From Echria macrotheca (Eukaryota; Ascomycota; Sordariomycetes; Sordariales; Schizotheciaceae), in assembly GCA_030411725.1 (NCBI GenBank), contig MU839838.1, forward strand, positions 310,001-374,000: a DNA stretch of 64,000 nt, written 5' to 3'. The position numbers and the translations under genes are program-made. Positions 10,713-22,155 of the stretch are shown here, one piece after another. The notes below the pieces were generated by a model, which was not told where the DNA came from, did no database searches, and saw only the letters and a list, made by a program, of their open reading frames with translations. The stretch's first letter is position 1; the number at the start of each line of letters is the position of its first letter.

Positions 10713-11966
10713 CTAGCCGGTATTCCTCGGCCCAAAGTCAGGCTTCCCGCCGAGACTGCCAAAGATGTTGCCGATGTAGTTCTTTGGCTGCACGCCCTTC
10801 TCGAAAGTCGAATTCCACTTGTCCAAAACCCCCTTGACGATCTCGATGCCGGCATTGAAGATGTTCTGGGTCGCGATGCTGAAGCCGTTCTGGTCGAGTA
10901 CAAGAAGATGGTCATAGGCGCTGACGTCGGGGGGAGGGCGATCAAAGTTAGCACCTGTAGCTGTTAGCATTTATCGAGTTCCACGTCGCTTTGCAAGCTC
11001 GGCTACCAGCTCTCATGAGAATGACCCGACCAAAGTCCACCAGGCCGTCCTTGGCGCCGCGGACCAAAACCTCGAGGACGGCGTTGTCTTCTTGCGCCGT
11101 CATGCAGTACACCCCGCTCCCGTTCGTCCAGGTGGCCGTGATGTTCTCAAAGGCTTCGCTCAGCAGCTTGCCCGAGTAGTACACATCGCTCGTGGCCGTA
11201 TCGCACTTGACAACCGACGGCTGCAGGACCGCAGCAGAGAAGAACGCTACCACCCTGTATCTCGCACGGTACACCATGGCCTCGACATTGTCGACTAGCT
11301 TGGCGTTGGCGGCAAACGAGTAGGCCATGTCCCGGAGCGCCTCGTTGAGCTCCATCACCTCGGTGCCGTAGATGACACTGGGGTACTCGTCTGGGCCTGT
11401 CGTGCCGTACGGGAAGTATCCACTCGAGAAGTTCTCGGGCATCTCGCGCGCGTCAAACTCGTACTGCAAGGCGACCTGGACGGCGTACCGGGCCAGCGCT
11501 ACGCCTCCCAGCGTGGAATATCTGGGGTTGACGCCGGCGATCCCGGCGATCAGGAAGTACGTCTTCGAAAGGTCAAACTTGCCGGAGAGCACCAAGGCTG
11601 CAGTGCTTGCGGCGGCGTTGATCTCGGCCTCCCCTGTCGTCACCTGGCATATCGAGTAGTCGGCAACGCAATGTACCTGGGGGTAAAGCACAGAAAGCCC
11701 AGGAACCGACACGTTGACCGCAAAGAGATCTCCCAGCCCCGTCTTGGGCATGTTTTCATGCCATATTTCTGCCTCTGGCGAGAACTGCAGAGTGCGATCA
11801 GACCCGCGTAATCGAAGCAGGTTTGGATCAAACTCACGAGGCTAACGATGAACACCTTTGGCGCAATCTTCCCATTTGTTTGGCCGCTGGGAATAGCGGC
11901 CGCTGCCGCTGAGCCCCACTGGTAAACAACAATCACACTGATGACCAGCTGCGCTATCGGGTACAT
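10713..11966 (-). CDS. purine nucleoside permease (NUP family)
   Basis: Exons 11966-11838, 11784-11007 and 10954-10713 join across introns of 53 and 52 bases (GTGAGT..TGCAG and GTAGCC..TACAG) to give 382 residues. The N-terminus (MYPIAQLVISVIVVYQ) is a signal peptide or anchor, followed by PKVFIVSL, FSPEAEIW, the TTGEAEINAA segment, GIAGVNPRYSTLGG and YFPYGTTGPDEYPS, all characteristic of Pfam NUP (purine nucleoside permease) proteins. These resemble bacterial-type nucleoside phosphorylases in fold and were named for nucleoside uptake in Candida. The end, with FSIATQNIFNAGIEIVKG, is also typical. The fungal proteins' true activity is debated: transport versus nucleoside hydrolysis or binding outside the cell. 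The lack of multiple membrane segments argues for a secreted or lumenal protein. Confidence 0.88.
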
Positions 11967-13393
11967 ATCGAACGGTTGGGATGGTCTCGGGAAGGTGACA
12001 CAAGGTTCTAACCGAAGTTGAGAGCAAGTCTCTGCCGTCTCAAGGTCTGAGGATTTTTGAGATCGAGAACAACTGCTGAGCCATGACGGCGCCATGAGTC
12101 TTAAGAATAGTACTGGAGTTGCGATGCAGCTGGGACGAGGGCAAACATGTCCCCAGCTGCTGGAACTGTTTGTGTCTGTTGGAAGCAGAACCCAGTCACC
12201 AGGTGCGTGGGATGATCCACTCTGTGACCTTGGGTTCATACCCAGAAGCTGGCAGAATCTCTTTGATCCAGACAGCTTCGGTGCTGTCGCAGTTTGCAGA
12301 CGGTCTCTGGACCATCTGACGGCGCCGCGCGGACGGCTGCTGGTAGTGCAGACGCGGTAGCAAACAGATCCCTTGCTTCCGCGGCAGGGTAGAGGTGCTA
12401 CTGCAGCAGCTGCACTTCTCTCGTTGTTCTGAATTCTCTCTCTCGGCATTCAATCAACCCGGCCAGAAAGCCTATGCCTTTCGTCCGTAAGACGCAGCAG
12501 ATGGCACAGGTCTCAACCATGGAATTCTAGTTCAGGAGGCCATCTACAGGTCAGCACGGATGGCGGGGTTGTCAGACAATCCAACACAGTTCCAGGTACG
12601 AGATCAGATCTCGCGGCCGTGACAGCTCGGTGGTGTTACCTGTGGCACCATCAGCAGCTGCCAAGATGATGTTGACTCGACAGGCGGTATGGATCTGGGG
12701 ATTTATGAAATCTGGTAAGATTGTCGACCGTCTATTCGCTCGCAAGAACTTGACGTCTCACTGCATATTCCAAATTCTAACCGTCAAATAGCCTCCACCG
12801 CCACGGTTTTTCAATCTCGAGGTCATGAAACCAGACTTCAAGCGTGCCATCGAGTCCACCTGGAATTTACCCGGAATCCTAATCCGAAGTGAAGACGACT
12901 ATAAATATCGTCTGCTCCTATGTACCTATCTACGAACGACCGGCCATCTACACTTATTACATGGGGCTACCAACCTCGGTTGGACATCTCGCAGCCCTGG
13001 TGCTACAGCTGTGGCCCACGGATATCGCGCGTGGGAAGGCGATTTACCGGGGAGCTGGATCCCAAGGTTACCTGGCCGAATTAGCCGGAATCCATGGATC
13101 GATCGCGGCACTTGACATCGTCCGCTCACCTGAGGCGGGTAGTCGGTCTCCGTGCCGGTTGGCTTCTGGTGACACCGAGACGGGGCTTAACCTGCACCAT
13201 GCTGGAAGCGGCTGCGGGCTGCCCGCAAGCTGGCCTCGCTTGTTGCCTCCGCCGGCAGTTCAGGGTCAACAGCTCGCCGTGGTATATTGAAATGTGCTCT
13301 CGCCGCCCTGGAAGGCCGTGGATCAGACGATATTGATTTAGATTGCCTGGGAGGCTCCAGCGGCGCTGGATCGGCTCGTGCCGCTGAGCTGTC
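11967..13393. other. intergenic, no gene recognised
   Basis: This 1.4 kb holds the divergent upstream regions of the nucleoside permease gene (leftward) and the small secreted protein gene (rightward). Open frames on both strands show no domain, no signal peptide and no consistent splice sites. Confidence 0.5.
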
Positions 13394-13400
13394 TATAAAA
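13394..13400 (+). promoter_or_regulatory. TATA box of the small secreted protein gene
   Basis: A perfect TATAAAA sits 85-91 bases upstream of the ATG at 13485, leaving room for a leader of about 50-60 bases that is CT/CA-rich, as is common for highly expressed fungal secreted-protein genes. Confidence 0.6.
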
Positions 13401-13484
13401 CGGGGCGACGCTGGAGATATCCCCCGACCAGGCCTATCCAGCCTTCTGTCTTCACGCACGCACAGCATCCGTCACACCGGCAAT

Positions 13485-13793
13485 ATGCGTCTCTCCGTCC
13501 TCTTCCTCAGCCTGGGACTCTCGAGCGGAGCGCTCGCGGCCTGTGATTGGTACTTGCAGCCGGATGACTGCATCTGCATGAACAGCACCAATGGCGCCCT
13601 CCTCAAGTCGCAGACGGCGACAGTCTGCAGGTTCATGGGCTATCGGACGGCTAGCAGTGTAGGTCCGATATGGGGTTCTGCGAAACCTGGCTAACGAGAG
13701 CAGATCTGCGGCGTCGACCGGGAGGCTCGCCAGGAGTTCAAGGACAACTGCAAGGGACTGAACCAGGAGAATGTCATTGGCCACTGTCGTTAG
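13485..13793 (+). CDS. small secreted cysteine-rich protein
   Basis: Two exons, 13485-13658 and 13704-13793, join across a 45-base intron (GTAGGT..AGCAG, with GCTAAC branch) to give 87 residues. The first ~20 residues are a clear signal peptide (MRLSVLFLSLGLSSGALA), so the mature protein is about 68 residues with seven cysteines spaced C-x8-C-x1-C-x16-C-x11-C-x13-C-x11-C. The ATG has a strong TATA box 90 bases upstream. The length, signal peptide and cysteine content match the general class of fungal small secreted proteins, which includes candidate effectors and antimicrobial peptides. No family was recognised and no activity should be assumed. An odd cysteine number leaves one unpaired or allows dimerisation. 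Confidence 0.7.
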
Positions 13794-14316
13794 ACGCACT
13801 GTATCTGAGTCGGTCGTTGAGACATGTTGTGGCTGTTGTTCAGATCACAGCACGGACCTGGCAGCATTTGACAGCAAATCTAATCTTGTGCCGTACCTTT
13901 CCCGAGATCGCAACTACCGATTCTTCGCTTGTGGCGTTTTACTATCCTGCCGCTGGTAATGACGGGCCGTCAGTTGATCGGGGTGCTGACAGCTGGCAGG
14001 CTCAGCGCTGTGACCACCCGCAAAGTTATCGTTGGCGGGGCTCGCATAAAGATGCAATTTCGAATTCGCGAAAACGACGCGACACGGTTTCTCGACTGGC
14101 TTGCATGCCCCGCACGCGCCAGCAACAGCTATTGTACGTGGAAACGGGAATACGCGACGCCCAGCTCTGACAATGTCACCAAGCCGCGTGGTTAGGAAAA
14201 TTTGTGTTTGCTCTGCCAACTTCAAGCCCTAGTCATAGTGCTCTCACGGCGTAATCCTCCAACGAACAGCTGACCCAAGCTTCCGCCCATTGCTAGCAAC
14301 AGCGCTGGCCAGCAAC
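13794..14316. other. intergenic, nothing recognised
   Basis: This 0.5 kb probably contains the 3' UTR of the small secreted protein gene and the promoter of the next gene. No motif stood out. Confidence 0.5.
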
Positions 14317-15046
14317 ATGTCGGGTCTAGGGTGGAACACGCGGCTTCTCGGGAGGTGCGCGCCATGTCTCAGGGCGAATGCGTTGACGGTGGCTCGGAGC
14401 AATCGGGTTGTCGTCCGGTCATCACATCGGCCCGCTAGCACGGCGACGAAACCCCGGGCGAAGAAAACACCGGCACCCTCCGGCGAGGATGTCGTGAGCA
14501 TCCCGAAGAAGTCGCTCAGCACAAAGAGCCCTGCGGTCCCGTCGACCAAGACCCCGAGAAGGAAGACCGAGCCGACTGAGGCCGCCGAAGCGACGCCGAC
14601 ACCGAAGAAGAGCACACGAGCTGCCTCGACGAAGAGCAGTGCGGCAGCGAAGAAGAAGGCGGAAGCTGTCGTCGAGCCGAGTGCGGACGCAGCGTCAACG
14701 CCCAGAAAGGCGAGCGTGAGATCGGTAAAGGCCGCGCCGATCAGGGAAGCCGTCAGCTCGGGTCGGCCAGCTGGGGCTGATACTCCGCCTGTCTCCCCGC
14801 AAAAGCCGGTGGACGTCAAGAGCGCAGAGTACAAGTCGGCATCGAGGAAGTGGACATCGCTGATGGTGGGGCTACCCCTCCTCATCGTGTCGTCCTACTT
14901 TCTCTATGACAGACGTGAGTGCCCCGAGCCGCAGTACCGGGACCCCATCTGATTTGTCTCCAGTCATCCTCGGGAACGAACCCAAGACGCCGGATTCTGC
15001 CCCCGCGCCGCCACCGGCTGACGAGGTGAAGCAGTCAGAAGCTTAA
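14317..15046 (+). CDS. hypothetical one-pass membrane protein, probably mitochondrial
   Basis: Exons 14317-14914 and 14964-15046 join across a 49-base GTGAGT..TCCAG intron to give 226 residues. The ATG at 14317 is chosen because the upstream in-frame extension starts only with TTG. The first ~45 residues are rich in Arg, Ala, Ser and Leu and lack acidic residues (NTRLLGRCAPCLRANALTVA), the pattern of a mitochondrial presequence. A long Lys/Ala/Pro/Ser/Thr-rich low-complexity region follows, then one membrane segment (SLMVGLPLLIVSSYFLY, about residues 180-197) and a short acidic/proline tail. I do not recognise a family. Inner- or outer-membrane location is inferred only from these features. 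Confidence 0.65.
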
Positions 15047-16895
15047 TGACTATTTTAGAATATGACAATGTCAATGACCATCTCTGCTTCGTCCCTCGCT
15101 GAACTCATTGTGACCGAGGCCGGATCGACGAGACCACGGAGGACTTGGCGAGAGGCCAGGTGCCCACGACAGTTTGACTAGAGCTCGCCCCATATCCACC
15201 TCAACATTCCGAGGCGTCCCCGGACTGGAGATCGGACCCGGGGTGTCGGTAACCTCTTGGCTTCTTATGTCGTGGTAAGGTTGGTCCAGCTGGACTGGTC
15301 AGTGTCGGAGTTTACGGGTCGACGCTAGGCCTAGATCGCAAAGACCCCGCTATCACAAATGGTGCCTGGTGTTTCTTGGACTTGGAGACAGGCTTTGCGG
15401 GGAAGACGGCGGCACGGTGACCTGTTCGACTTGGGGATCATGTTACCTACGAGGTAATCCAAGGTAGGTAGTACAAGGTGGGCAATCACTGTTTACATCG
15501 TCCCTTTGCAGTTGTTGACAAGGTGAGTATCTGGCGTTGAAGCATGCTCTTTTACACCGGGCCTACAACTGGGTGCCGACCTCCATTCCGCTATTGGTGG
15601 CGTCCTGCGGTCGCCCACAGAAGCCCACAGCGGAATGGCCGTTCTGGGGAATCTCGTGCGCAAGACTGCCAAGTCGTGCTCCATGCGGGGTATGCACCGT
15701 CGTCGCAAACCATCCCCACATCGATGAGGTCGGTGGATGATGGCGGCTGATGATGGTGGGGATGCCAACCAGTGAGGACGCTTGCCGACGGATCGAGCTG
15801 TCACTGGTTTGGGACGAACGTTATCGCCCGCCGCTGACGTGCGGGGAGAAGACGCCGGATGCGACGCTGCGTCGTGGTCTGGTGTGCTGCTTGCTAAGAG
15901 CTTGGTGAGGCTCTCTGAGCCGAGAACCGCGGCCTTGGCTGCGTCGACGTTGAATCGAGGACAATTCAGCGAGGTGCGCTCACCAGCACCATCGAGCGTC
16001 GTTGCGTTGCCAGACCACGCTGGCAATGCTCCAAGATTGTGCCGCCAGGGATGCCGGCCCAGACAAGTCTCATTTTAGAAGTCTACTGTGGTGTATCCAC
16101 CAGCTCGCTCAGACCGTTTGACAGACATGGCATCCCGGCGAGTCAACACGAGGGGCGGGTGGACTCGGTGGAGATGGCGCTGCCGAGTCGCTGGGTGCTG
16201 GATCGGGGGTAATTTGCGGGGTTGGGCCATCCATCGTCAGCTGGGCCTACCGTACAACCCGTAGCTGCTGCGAGATTGGCATTGGCGAATGGGACGGCGG
16301 GCGTCTCTGCGGCGAAGATATCTGCCGCGTTCGAGAATTATCCCCGAACACCGAACAGCATGCAAGCCATGCCGTCACACCTCGCCCGCCGCCGTCGCAT
16401 TCGTCAGGAAGATCCTCGGATGAACACTCTTCACAGCTCAGGGGGGCACTGGGGGCTCGCCGGGAAATGTGGATTCTCCGCTAGTTATCCCCAGACTTGT
16501 GGTGGATGTCCAAGCATGTCCCCCCCCCCCCTAGACACCAATCCACAGCGTGGGCCAGCGCCTATTGGAAAAGAGTCTGCTGGCAACCCAAGCTAGTGGC
16601 AATCCGCCGCTGCCCAGAGAGCCAGAGCGCGTCGAGGAGCCACAGGCCCAGCGTGGTGGACCGGCCTTTAGACCCGGGTGGGGATCTCGCCCCAGTAGTC
16701 CATGCGGAGGCCGCGATCCTGGCGACGGCTCTTGTTCACGGGCCTGGCTGGAGGGGCCGGTCTTAAATGCCCGCGAGCTTCCCATGCGCGTCCTCGTCGT
16801 TCGGGCCAAGCTCAGCCGACCTCGACTTCTTAATCTCTGTCCGGCAGCTCTGTCTGGAGAATCCCAACCCCTTCGTCTGACAACAACAGATCAAC
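15047..16895. other. intergenic, no gene recognised
   Basis: This 1.85 kb precedes the Zn2Cys6 factor and is a long upstream region typical of fungal regulators. It contains a C12 run at 16520-16531 and TAGGTAGGT-like repeats near 15450-15475. Open frames on both strands have no domain or splice support. Confidence 0.5.
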
Positions 16896-19829
16896 ATGAC
16901 AGGCGCGCCAGCAGCTCGCAGAAAGCACAGGGCTTCCTCGTCGGAGGATAGCACGAGAGACTATGCTTCGCCCTCTCCAGATACCCAGAGGCCCGGCAAG
17001 CAGCAGATACGACACCGAGCCTCGGTCGCCTGCGCGTCGTGCCGGGAAAGGAGAATCCGGTGTGTGGTGCCTCCAGGGCACACCGAGTGCGCCCAGTGCA
17101 GTAGGACGGGGACCGAGTGCATCATAAAAAATGACGACGAGAGGAGACGGTACGTGAAGCTCTCATATGGCAGCCGTCTGGCTAACCCGACAGACCCATC
17201 TCCAAGGCGTACATGTCATCGCTGTCGAACCGCATTGCCCTGCTGGAGGGCATGTTGAAGGAGCGAGGCGTCGTCCCTCCACCAGCCGTCCACCCGCCAA
17301 AGACGAGACAGGAAGCGGCAAGGCAACAGGAAGAGCAGCAGCAGGTTGCTGCGGCCGGGCAGGCCCCCGACGCAGGCCGGGCCGGGTCCGTGGACCAGCC
17401 ACCAACACCTCCGTCGTCGATCGACGAGGAAGTACTCACCAAGCTGAAGCGGGAGGGCAGTGTTGGTCCCATGCACACCCCACAGCTGTGCTTGATGGAG
17501 CCGTCCCTATTGGATTTCGAGCCCAAGCACGACAGCGACGTCCGTTACCTTTTGTCTCCTCAGGGCCGTCTCTTCTTTGACCAGTCGGCGGGGCGGGTCC
17601 GATTCTTCGGGTCCACTGCCAACATCCATGTTTACGCCGAGTCCTCGTGCCCGCTTGCCAACCGGGACGCGCCGGAGCAGACGCGCAAGGCCGATCGGGC
17701 GATACGGGCACTGGGTAGCGCAACGCACGACTACCTGATGGCCTGCTTCTGGGACCACTTCAACACGACGCACCAGATCGTCGACCAGGCTACTTTCGAG
17801 GCAGACAGGGTATCTCAGGACCCCAAGTTCTACTCGCCATTCTTACACATGGCCATGTTGGCTGGCGGCTACCGGTTTGCCGACCGGACTCGGGACGACG
17901 TCAGGAGACTAACGCTTGGCAACTGGGAAAGCTCGCTACACCGGGAAGCCAAGGCCATGATCGACATGGAGCTGGAGAAGCCAGGCGATGTGTCGAGCGT
18001 CCAAGCCCTACTTATTCTCGCCGACCTGGAGTGCGGTGTGGGGCGGGACACTCAGGGGTGGATGTACTCTGGTAGGTTTTTTCTCATTACGGTAGATCCG
18101 CGCTAACAGTACAGGCATGGCGAACCGACTTGCGTATGACATCGGGCTACACGTCAGCTGCACTGCCACCATCTCAGAGACGGAGAGACGGGTGCGGTGT
18201 CAGGTCATGACTGCGTGCGTCATGATGGACCGGCAGCTTTCGGTCTTTCTGGGCCGACCAACCGGCATAATGACACAGGACGTCGGTGTTGAGGCCGCGC
18301 CGAAAGAGTACTCACTCGAAGCTGCTCTTTTCGGCGACTTTACGAAGCCGGCCCTGAACGACGGCGTCGTCCACCGTCACCTCATGGAGCTGTTGGCGCT
18401 TGCAGGCAGCGTGACGGACACGTACAACCTGAGCTCGAACCCGGCCGAGGCGGCTGTGGGGCTCCAAAGCCGATATCTGCAGGCGATCACGCTGGACCGC
18501 CAGCTGCAGAACTGGTACCGGTGTCTGCCGAGCCACCTTGCGTGGAACCCAACCAACGTCAAGGCCGCCCCCCTCAGCTATTTCCTTCTCCACCAGCAGT
18601 TCCACGTTTGCATGATCCTGCTGCACAGGCCATGGGCGAGATACGGCCCAACAGACGGCGTGGATGGGAACCGGTACCCCAGTCCAGCCTCCTCGGGGTC
18701 CGATGCCGGATTCTCGTCGGCCAGCTTCTTCGGCGCACCGCAGGTCGCCGAGGACGACAGGGTGTCCCTGGCCCGGAGCACCTGCACCCATCACGCCATC
18801 CGCATCGCGCGCATCTTTTGGCAGCACCGCCAGCGGTTCGACTGCAAGAAGATAGGACTTGTGGCAGTCCAGCACGCCGGCACCGCCGCTCTCGCGCTGA
18901 TGGGTGCCCTGGCGCATCAGAGCAAAGAGCTCGATCATCAGAGCAACCTGCGGTATCTGCAGGTGCTGTCGTCGGCTATCTACGACATGAGCCAGACGTA
19001 CCACCCGGCCGCCCGCATGTATCACCTCCTGAAAAGCATGCTCGTCGACATCCGCAAGGAGATGGTGCAGTCGCGTCCTTTTGATACCGACCTGATGATG
19101 CGGCAGTTTCGGCAGAGCGTCAGCGCCGGGATGACTAGCTATCCTTCGAATCCGTGGGGTGGAAGCGCTGCCGTGAATATGTATCCCGTCCTGCCTGTAA
19201 TACAGGAGACGGCCACGGATGCGGAGTATGTGCAAGTGGCCAAGAAGCGGCGGTTGTCGGAGAGACGGCCGTCGGAGCTGGAGTTGACGAGCCAGTCGCT
19301 GTTTGGGAATTTTACGTACCCCTCGCCACCGAATACGTCGCAGAGCCAAAGTGCACTTACAGAGAAGGAAGAGAGCGTGCCGCCGACGGGGGAGGAGACG
19401 TTTGACTTTGACTTTGACTTTTTGAGCGGCACCGTTGTGGATCTGAATCACCCGGCGGAGGTGGACGTTTCCGAGCCGAAGCCGGTAGGGAGCCCGGCGC
19501 CGGAGGTGCCATCGGAGGAGAGCGAGAAGCAAGTGGAAGCAGCAGTCGCAGAGGATGCGCCACCTGCTCCGGAACTGAAAAGGGAAGTTGACGAGTCGCC
19601 CGAGATGACGATTGAGGAGTGGCTTTCTGAACCTCGGGGGATTACTCCCCAGCAGGGTGGGACAGATACACTTGGAAAGGACAGCAACAGCGAGATGGAC
19701 TGGATGACTGAGGGGCAACAGGGGGAAGAAAGGGATGGTATGGGCCTGAAAGAGCTTGTGCAGAGTGTGGAGACGGCGGTGGAGGAGAAGCCTGCGCGGA
19801 GGTTTGAGCTGGATTTTTTGAGGATATAA
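16896..19829 (+). CDS. Zn2Cys6 fungal transcription factor
   Basis: Exons 16896-17149, 17194-18071 and 18115-19829 join across introns of 44 and 43 bases to give 948 residues. A binuclear zinc cluster lies at about residues 48-77: CASCRERRIRC, eight residues, then CAQCSRTGTEC, that is C-x2-C-x6-C-x8-C-x2-C-x6-C. It is followed by a conserved linker and a dimerisation helix (SSLSNRIALLEGMLKERG). The first intron separates the cluster from this helix, a common place in this class. The middle (about 230-600) matches the fungal-specific transcription factor domain, with YDIGLHVSC, FLGRPTGIM and MILLHRPWARYG. The C-terminal ~250 residues are acidic and contain an FDFDFDF stretch, a likely activation region. 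The regulated pathway cannot be told from sequence; neighbours do not form an obvious cluster. Confidence 0.9.
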
Positions 19830-21240
19830 TTTGGGTACAAAGGACGACAGCCATGGAACAGCCATCACGATGGGAGCCAATACGGACAGGGATCAAAACA
19901 GGACTTTGGTACATAGTAAGGTATATAGTACAGATATGATGGCGTGTTAATTGAATGCTGTCTGAAGTTGCATCTTGGATTTTGAGTGAGGATAGAAGTG
20001 AACTCAAGGGTAGGAGGAGCTCGTTACGAGCAACGGCTGTAGGGTCGTGATTCCATTTTCAGTATACCCGTACCGGAGCTAGCCGGCAGGGCTAGCGGCA
20101 GATTGTCAAAGCATCTTCTGAGTCTTGCAGACATGCTTATCAAGGGGCAGACACAGGCTTTGTCCGGGCAGGGATGAAGGAAAGACCGGATGTATCGTTC
20201 CTCCTTTACCTAACTTCATTCACCCCAGCGCCCCACAATTCCCAGCAGTATAAACCCCCGCTCGCCAGCTCTCTTCCTCCTACATTCTTCTTCTCTGCAA
20301 AATGAGGTTCAGGGGCTCGGGTGCAGTCAGCCCCCTCCACAAGGGACTGTCAGCTAACTCTCTCCTTGCTCTCACGGCGCGGCTCGCAGCCCCAGGCTAA
20401 CGCAAATCTCCTCCCAGATGATTGCGGCTATAGGCCTCGTTGTGGTACGAATCTTCGACTGCGAGTGAAAGTCCCCTCGTCACTTGCCATTCCTGCCGCG
20501 GCGGGAAGACTTCCAATGATTACCTATGATTAGTCTTGAACGGTCTTCGGTGCCTCAGCTTCCATTATGTTGTTCTTTGCAGCTTTGACTGCCTCTTGCC
20601 GTTTGCAACATCCAACCGCTGGGCCATGCGGTCACGCTTGCCTCGTTCGAGACTGCAGCTTTGAATGGTCCAAGGTTGATCTGCATCCAATTCAAGGATT
20701 TCGGTTGAAGCAGCTACCTTAGTTATGCTACATGAGCAGCCGTGCAAGTCGTCCTGTCGAACGGTGAGACACCAGCCACTTTTCATGTCCTCTGCTCCGC
20801 TTCTATTCATGGGTTTCATGATCTCGATTCGTTAATAACCTCTCGCCTTGTCTGAAAAGCCGGCGTATTTTAACTATCTTTTAGCCACGGCATCTCATCT
20901 CTGAAAAGTGTACCTCGTTAGTTAAGCACAAGCGCAGGCACGTTGGAAGATCAAAAGCCCGCTGTCTCCACCGGATGTCCCGGCCTTGGCACCATGATCA
21001 CCAATTATCCCAGCGGTTATTCCCACCTCATTCGACTCAGCATACGCAACAATGAGCAATCAGTGCAGGCCTACGTCATTGTCATTGGGTGGCATACCAC
21101 TACCCCACCTCGGGATCGACTTACACAGAAAATACCCCTATATCCCCACACGAGGTGCTCCGCTTGGTCCTCTTCGCAACAGCTGCTCACCATCTATCTC
21201 ACATAGGAAGATTTTAACACAAAACGACGGCAAAATCAAA
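19830..21240. other. intergenic; possible short TATA-driven transcript
   Basis: A TATAAA at 20249-20254, a CT-rich leader and an ATG at 20302 resemble the promoter of a small fungal gene. The frame from that ATG, however, stops after 32 codons, and no intron placement gave a convincing protein. A cysteine-containing frame (20321-20533) lacks an ATG. I do not call a CDS. Confidence 0.35.
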
Positions 21241-22155
21241 ATGACACACGTCCTAATCCTAGGCGGCTACGGCAAGGTAGCTCAACACCTCACCCCCCTC
21301 CTGTTGAAAAGATCCTGGGCCGTGACAAGCATCATCCGCGACCCAGCGCAGACCGACGCCGTCAAGAAGCTGGGGGAAAAGATTTCCCATGCAGGCAAAC
21401 ATGATGTCCTCGTGCGCAGTCTGGAGGAGATTACCAGTGACGAGGGAGCCAAGGCCGTGATTGATGAGGTCGGGGCTGATTATATCGTTTGGAGCGCCGG
21501 TATTTGCTCTCCCCCTCATTTTTCGTTTCATGTGCTGAGATGATTGGGGTATGAAAAAGGTGCCGGTGGAAAGGGCGATCCCTCACGTGTAAGTCCAGTC
21601 ACTCCCGGGACTCAGCAGTCAAAAAATGCTGATGTACAAGAAAAGACATTCAAAATCGACCGCGACGCGGCAATCCACTTCATCCGCGCCGCCTCTCACA
21701 CCCCCCGCGTCACCCGCTTCCTCTTGGTTTCGTACAATTCTTCCCGCCGGTCCAAGCCGTCGTGGTGGTCGGACGAGGAATGGGCGGCCGCGGAACATAT
21801 AAATAAGGAAATCCTACCGCACTATAACGAGGCCAAGGTTGCAGCGGATGAGGCTTTGTATTCGGCTTCCAGGGAGACGGGCGGACGGATGGCGGGGATT
21901 TGTCTCAGGCCTAGTTGGTTAACGGACGAGCCGGCTGGGGGTGTTGAGTTGGGGAAGACCAAAACGTCTAGAGGGAGTTCGAGTCGGGAGAGTGTGGCGA
22001 GGGTTGCGGATGCGTTGTTGGCTGTCGAGGGGGTGGGTAATGTTTGGTTGGATATGTTGGATGGGGAGGAGGATGTTGAGGAGGCGGTTAAGCGGGTAGT
22101 GAGGGAGAAGGTGAACGCGGCGGAGGGAGAGGAGGTTTATCAGGGCAGGGCTTAG
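21241..22155 (+). CDS. NAD(P)-binding (atypical SDR / NmrA-like) protein
   Basis: Exons 21241-21499, 21560-21588 and 21646-22155 join across introns of 60 and 57 bases to give 265 residues; the middle exon is only 29 bases. The N-terminus HVLILGGYGKVAQ is a glycine-rich Rossmann nucleotide-binding turn (GGxGxxA), followed by beta-alpha-beta spacing and DYIVWSAGAGGKG, the region after strand 4. FLLVSYNSSRRSKPSWW and HYNEAKVAADEALYSAS supply the YxxxK-like segment expected of extended or atypical short-chain dehydrogenases (Pfam NAD(P)H-binding). Such fungal proteins act as reductases or epimerases on unknown substrates. Substrate and pathway are not apparent from context. Confidence 0.8.

Noticed and set aside
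18312..19880. Long 522-codon minus-strand frame opposite the Zn2Cys6 gene
   Set aside because: It is a shadow of the transcription factor's coding sequence; composition is Arg/His/Leu-rich without motifs.
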